Shown here in pieces: positions 5,488 through 7,025 of a DNA stretch of 7,025 nt. The stretch is from Verrucomicrobia bacterium UBA2970 (GTDB lineage Bacteria > Verrucomicrobiota > Verrucomicrobiia > Limisphaerales > AAA164-E04). A program made the translations under genes and the position numbers. The notes below the pieces were generated by a model. That model did not search any database. It saw only the letters and a program-made list of their open reading frames with translations, and was not told the origin of the DNA. The stretch lies in NCBI GenBank assembly GCA_002348345.1, contig DEAY01000080.1:1-7025 (forward strand). Direction: 5' to 3'. Numbering within the stretch: the first letter of the stretch is position 1; the number at the start of each line of letters is the position of its first letter.

Positions 5488-6531
5488 TTAGGGATTCGGG
5501 GTGAGAATGGCTTTGACATACTCTCCGGTGTGCATTTTTTCGAAACAATCCTCCCATTCCTCAAGGCGTCCGACTTTACTGATGATGGGATCGAGATTGA
5601 GTTGCCCCTGATCCATCATTCTCAGCACGCGCTCCCAGATAGGCCAGTTATGGGAGAAACTACCCTGCACGGTGACCGCCTTCTGAACCATCGGATCGAG
5701 GCTGAATTGGAGTGGTTGCGGGCCCCAACCCACCTTGATGATTTGTCCGGCGGGGCGAACGGCAGCGATTGCGGTTTCAAGGGTTTTCGAGACGCCGGCC
5801 GCGTCGATCACCACGTCGACGCCGAGCCCGTCGCCGAGATTGCGAACGACTTCCATGACATCGCCGTCAATGATGGTATTGGCCCCAAGTTGGAGGGCTG
5901 TCTTGAGGCGTTGCTGGTCGCTGGGCAAACCGGCGACCAGGAGATGGCCCGCACCGCTCGCTTTCGCCATCATGGCGCACAGGAGCCCGATCGGGCCGGG
6001 GCCGAGAATGAGGACATGATCTCCGGCCACCACCCTTCCGTTTTTGCAGACTGCGTTGTAGGCCACCGAACAGGGTTCGGTCAGGGCGGCCTTTTCAAAG
6101 TCCAGCGTCTCCGGCACACGGTGCAAACAGCGCTGGGGCACTTTGACCAATTGAGTCATGGCTCCATGGACTCCATAGCCGAATCCGAGCCGATCGGGAT
6201 CGAGATTGTAGAGCCCGCCCCGGGTCATCGGAGAATCGGGATTGATGACCGCCGCCGTCTCGCTGACCACACGATCTCCCTCTTGGAAGTGAGCGACGCG
6301 CGCCCCTGTTTGAACAATGTGACCTCCGAATTCGTGACCGAGGATGCAGGGATAGTTGACCTTCCAACTGATCCCTCCCAGCCATTGATGCAGATCGCTT
6401 CCGCAAACGCTGACCGCTTCAACCTTCAAGAGGACATCATCCTCGCCGATATCGGGAACGGCGACCTCACGAAGCTCAACGCTGAGGGGCTCGGCTGCGT
6501 AGTTGACGATCCCTGGCATCGAGGTGCTCAT
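5488..6531 (-). CDS. Zinc-type medium-chain alcohol/polyol dehydrogenase lacking structural-zinc cysteines
   Basis: The 347-residue MDR-superfamily enzyme resembles sorbitol and threonine dehydrogenases and would oxidise a secondary hydroxyl of a polyol or sugar acid with NAD(P). Catalytic-zinc ligands are visible: Cys43 (VCGSDLHQW), His66-Glu67 (GHEFGG) and Glu152 (TEPCSVAYNAV). The nucleotide-binding GPGPIG is at 177-182. The lobe that normally binds a structural zinc through four cysteines has none: residues 90-120 read SETAAVINPD, then GGLYNLDPDRLGFGYG. The ATG overlaps the upstream gene's stop as ATGA and has AGAGG 7 nt before it, so translation is likely coupled. Length is normal for the family. 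It sits between an OMPDC-fold lyase gene and a TIM-barrel isomerase gene, suggesting a sugar-acid route. The substrate is not determined. Confidence 0.88.
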   Translation of the reverse strand: MSTSMPGIVNYAAEPLSVELREVAVPDIGEDDVLLKVEAVSVCGSDLHQWLGGISWKVNYPCILGHEFGGHIVQTGARVAHFQEGDRVVSETAAVINPDSPMTRGGLYNLDPDRLGFGYGVHGAMTQLVKVPQRCLHRVPETLDFEKAALTEPCSVAYNAVCKNGRVVAGDHVLILGPGPIGLLCAMMAKASGAGHLLVAGLPSDQQRLKTALQLGANTIIDGDVMEVVRNLGDGLGVDVVIDAAGVSKTLETAIAAVRPAGQIIKVGWGPQPLQFSLDPMVQKAVTVQGSFSHNWPIWERVLRMMDQGQLNLDPIISKVGRLEEWEDCFEKMHTGEYVKAILTPNP

Positions 6532-7025
6532 TCCTGGGCCTCTTTTCCAATGGGAACGTCCCCAAAGCCATGCACCCGCTCGCAGATCTTGCGGAGAACC
6601 CCCTCGGTGTCACCAGCTGCCGCCTGAAATGAATCGGCGTCAATCGCCAGAGGAGCGCCGATGACGACGAGCGGGGCTCCGTAGCTTGGCGTTTGAATGG
6701 CCTGCTCAAGGGTGAGTCCGCCGACGGCCTGCACCGGGACGTCGACTGCCGCGACGACATCGCGGAGTTGGACCAAGGGGTCGGGCGCTTCCAAGCCCCG
6801 TTCTCGTCTCAGGTTGCGAAAGTCGTAGCCGATGTGATGAATGATTTGGTGACATCCGAGGGCCGCCAACTTCCGAGCGCCCGCGACCATGTCCGACATG
6901 CCGAGATTGTCACCCATGACCGAGATCCCAAAGTCGGTTCCGGCTTTGACGACGAGTTCGATCGTCTCCTCGTGGGCCTGGCCCATGACGACCACATGGG
7001 TGGCGCCCGCCTTGGCCATGAGTTC
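6528..7025 (-). CDS. Hexulose-6-phosphate synthase / 3-keto-L-gulonate-6-P decarboxylase-like protein (5' end beyond edge)
   Basis: About 165 C-terminal residues are present; the frame stays open to the right edge and about 50 N-terminal residues of the usual 210 are missing, including the D-x-K-x-x-D active-site motif. The ATG at 7017-7019 is internal, not the start. The OMP-decarboxylase-fold outline is clear. Numbered from that Met, AGATHVVVMG (4-13), ISVMGDNLG (32-40), IIHHIGYDFR (59-68), VPVQAVGGLT (94-103) and PLVVIGAPL (116-124) match the repeating strands of the barrel. HHIGYD resembles the H-x-G-x-D motif of hexulose-6-phosphate synthases more than the HRSRD of UlaD decarboxylases. 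Family members use a Mg-stabilised enediolate to add or remove a C1 unit on ketose phosphates. It overlaps the dehydrogenase start by 4 nt, so the two are an operon. Confidence 0.75.
   Translation of the reverse strand, partial: ELMAKAGATHVVVMGQAHEETIELVVKAGTDFGISVMGDNLGMSDMVAGARKLAALGCHQIIHHIGYDFRNLRRERGLEAPDPLVQLRDVVAAVDVPVQAVGGLTLEQAIQTPSYGAPLVVIGAPLAIDADSFQAAAGDTEGVLRKICERVHGFGDVPIGKEAQE

Noticed and set aside
5530..6627. 365-codon plus-strand open frame antisense to the polyol dehydrogenase
   Set aside because: The minus-strand product has clear MDR motifs throughout, while this frame shows none and extends antisense into the lyase gene. It is a codon-bias shadow.

Overview
The window reads as chromosomal DNA from a moderately GC-rich, Gram-negative, carbohydrate-degrading bacterium. 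The mix of a secreted glucuronoyl-esterase-like enzyme, a TIM-barrel sugar isomerase, a hexulose-phosphate-synthase-like protein and a sugar dehydrogenase, with few clear Shine-Dalgarno sites, fits Verrucomicrobiota or Planctomycetota best. That assignment is inference from gene content; no taxonomic marker is present.

Layout, left to right. Bases 1-71 hold the probable 3' end of a plus-strand gene whose stop codon overlaps the stop of the next gene. Bases 68-1390 (minus) encode a signal-peptide-bearing CE15 family esterase. Bases 1391-1830 contain no convincing gene but carry several inverted repeats: three operator-like palindromes nearer the esterase start, and two hairpins nearer the end of mazG. 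Bases 1831-2523 (minus) are mazG (NTP pyrophosphohydrolase) and 2527-3618 (minus) are proB (glutamate 5-kinase with PUA domain). These two are 3 nt apart and form a housekeeping proB-mazG operon. About 150 bp of divergent intergenic DNA follows. Then comes a plus-strand NAD-dependent epimerase/dehydratase-fold gene (3770-4546) that resembles uronate dehydrogenase. It converges on, and overlaps by 9 bp, a minus-strand operon extending beyond the right edge. In transcription order that operon is a hexulose-6-phosphate-synthase/3-keto-gulonate-6-phosphate-decarboxylase-like protein (cut by the edge), a zinc-type medium-chain alcohol/polyol dehydrogenase, and a xylose-isomerase-like TIM-barrel sugar isomerase/epimerase.

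Taken together, the non-housekeeping genes suggest a sugar-acid theme. The esterase would free glucuronate-bearing xylan from lignin outside the cytoplasm, and the uronate-dehydrogenase-like enzyme could oxidise the released uronic acid. The dehydrogenase, OMPDC-fold lyase and TIM-barrel isomerase have the composition of an oxidation / C1-removal / epimerisation route, analogous to the Ula L-ascorbate/L-gulonate pathway. No kinase or transporter is visible, so the pathway is a hypothesis. I saw no tRNA, rRNA, CRISPR array, insertion sequence or phage gene.
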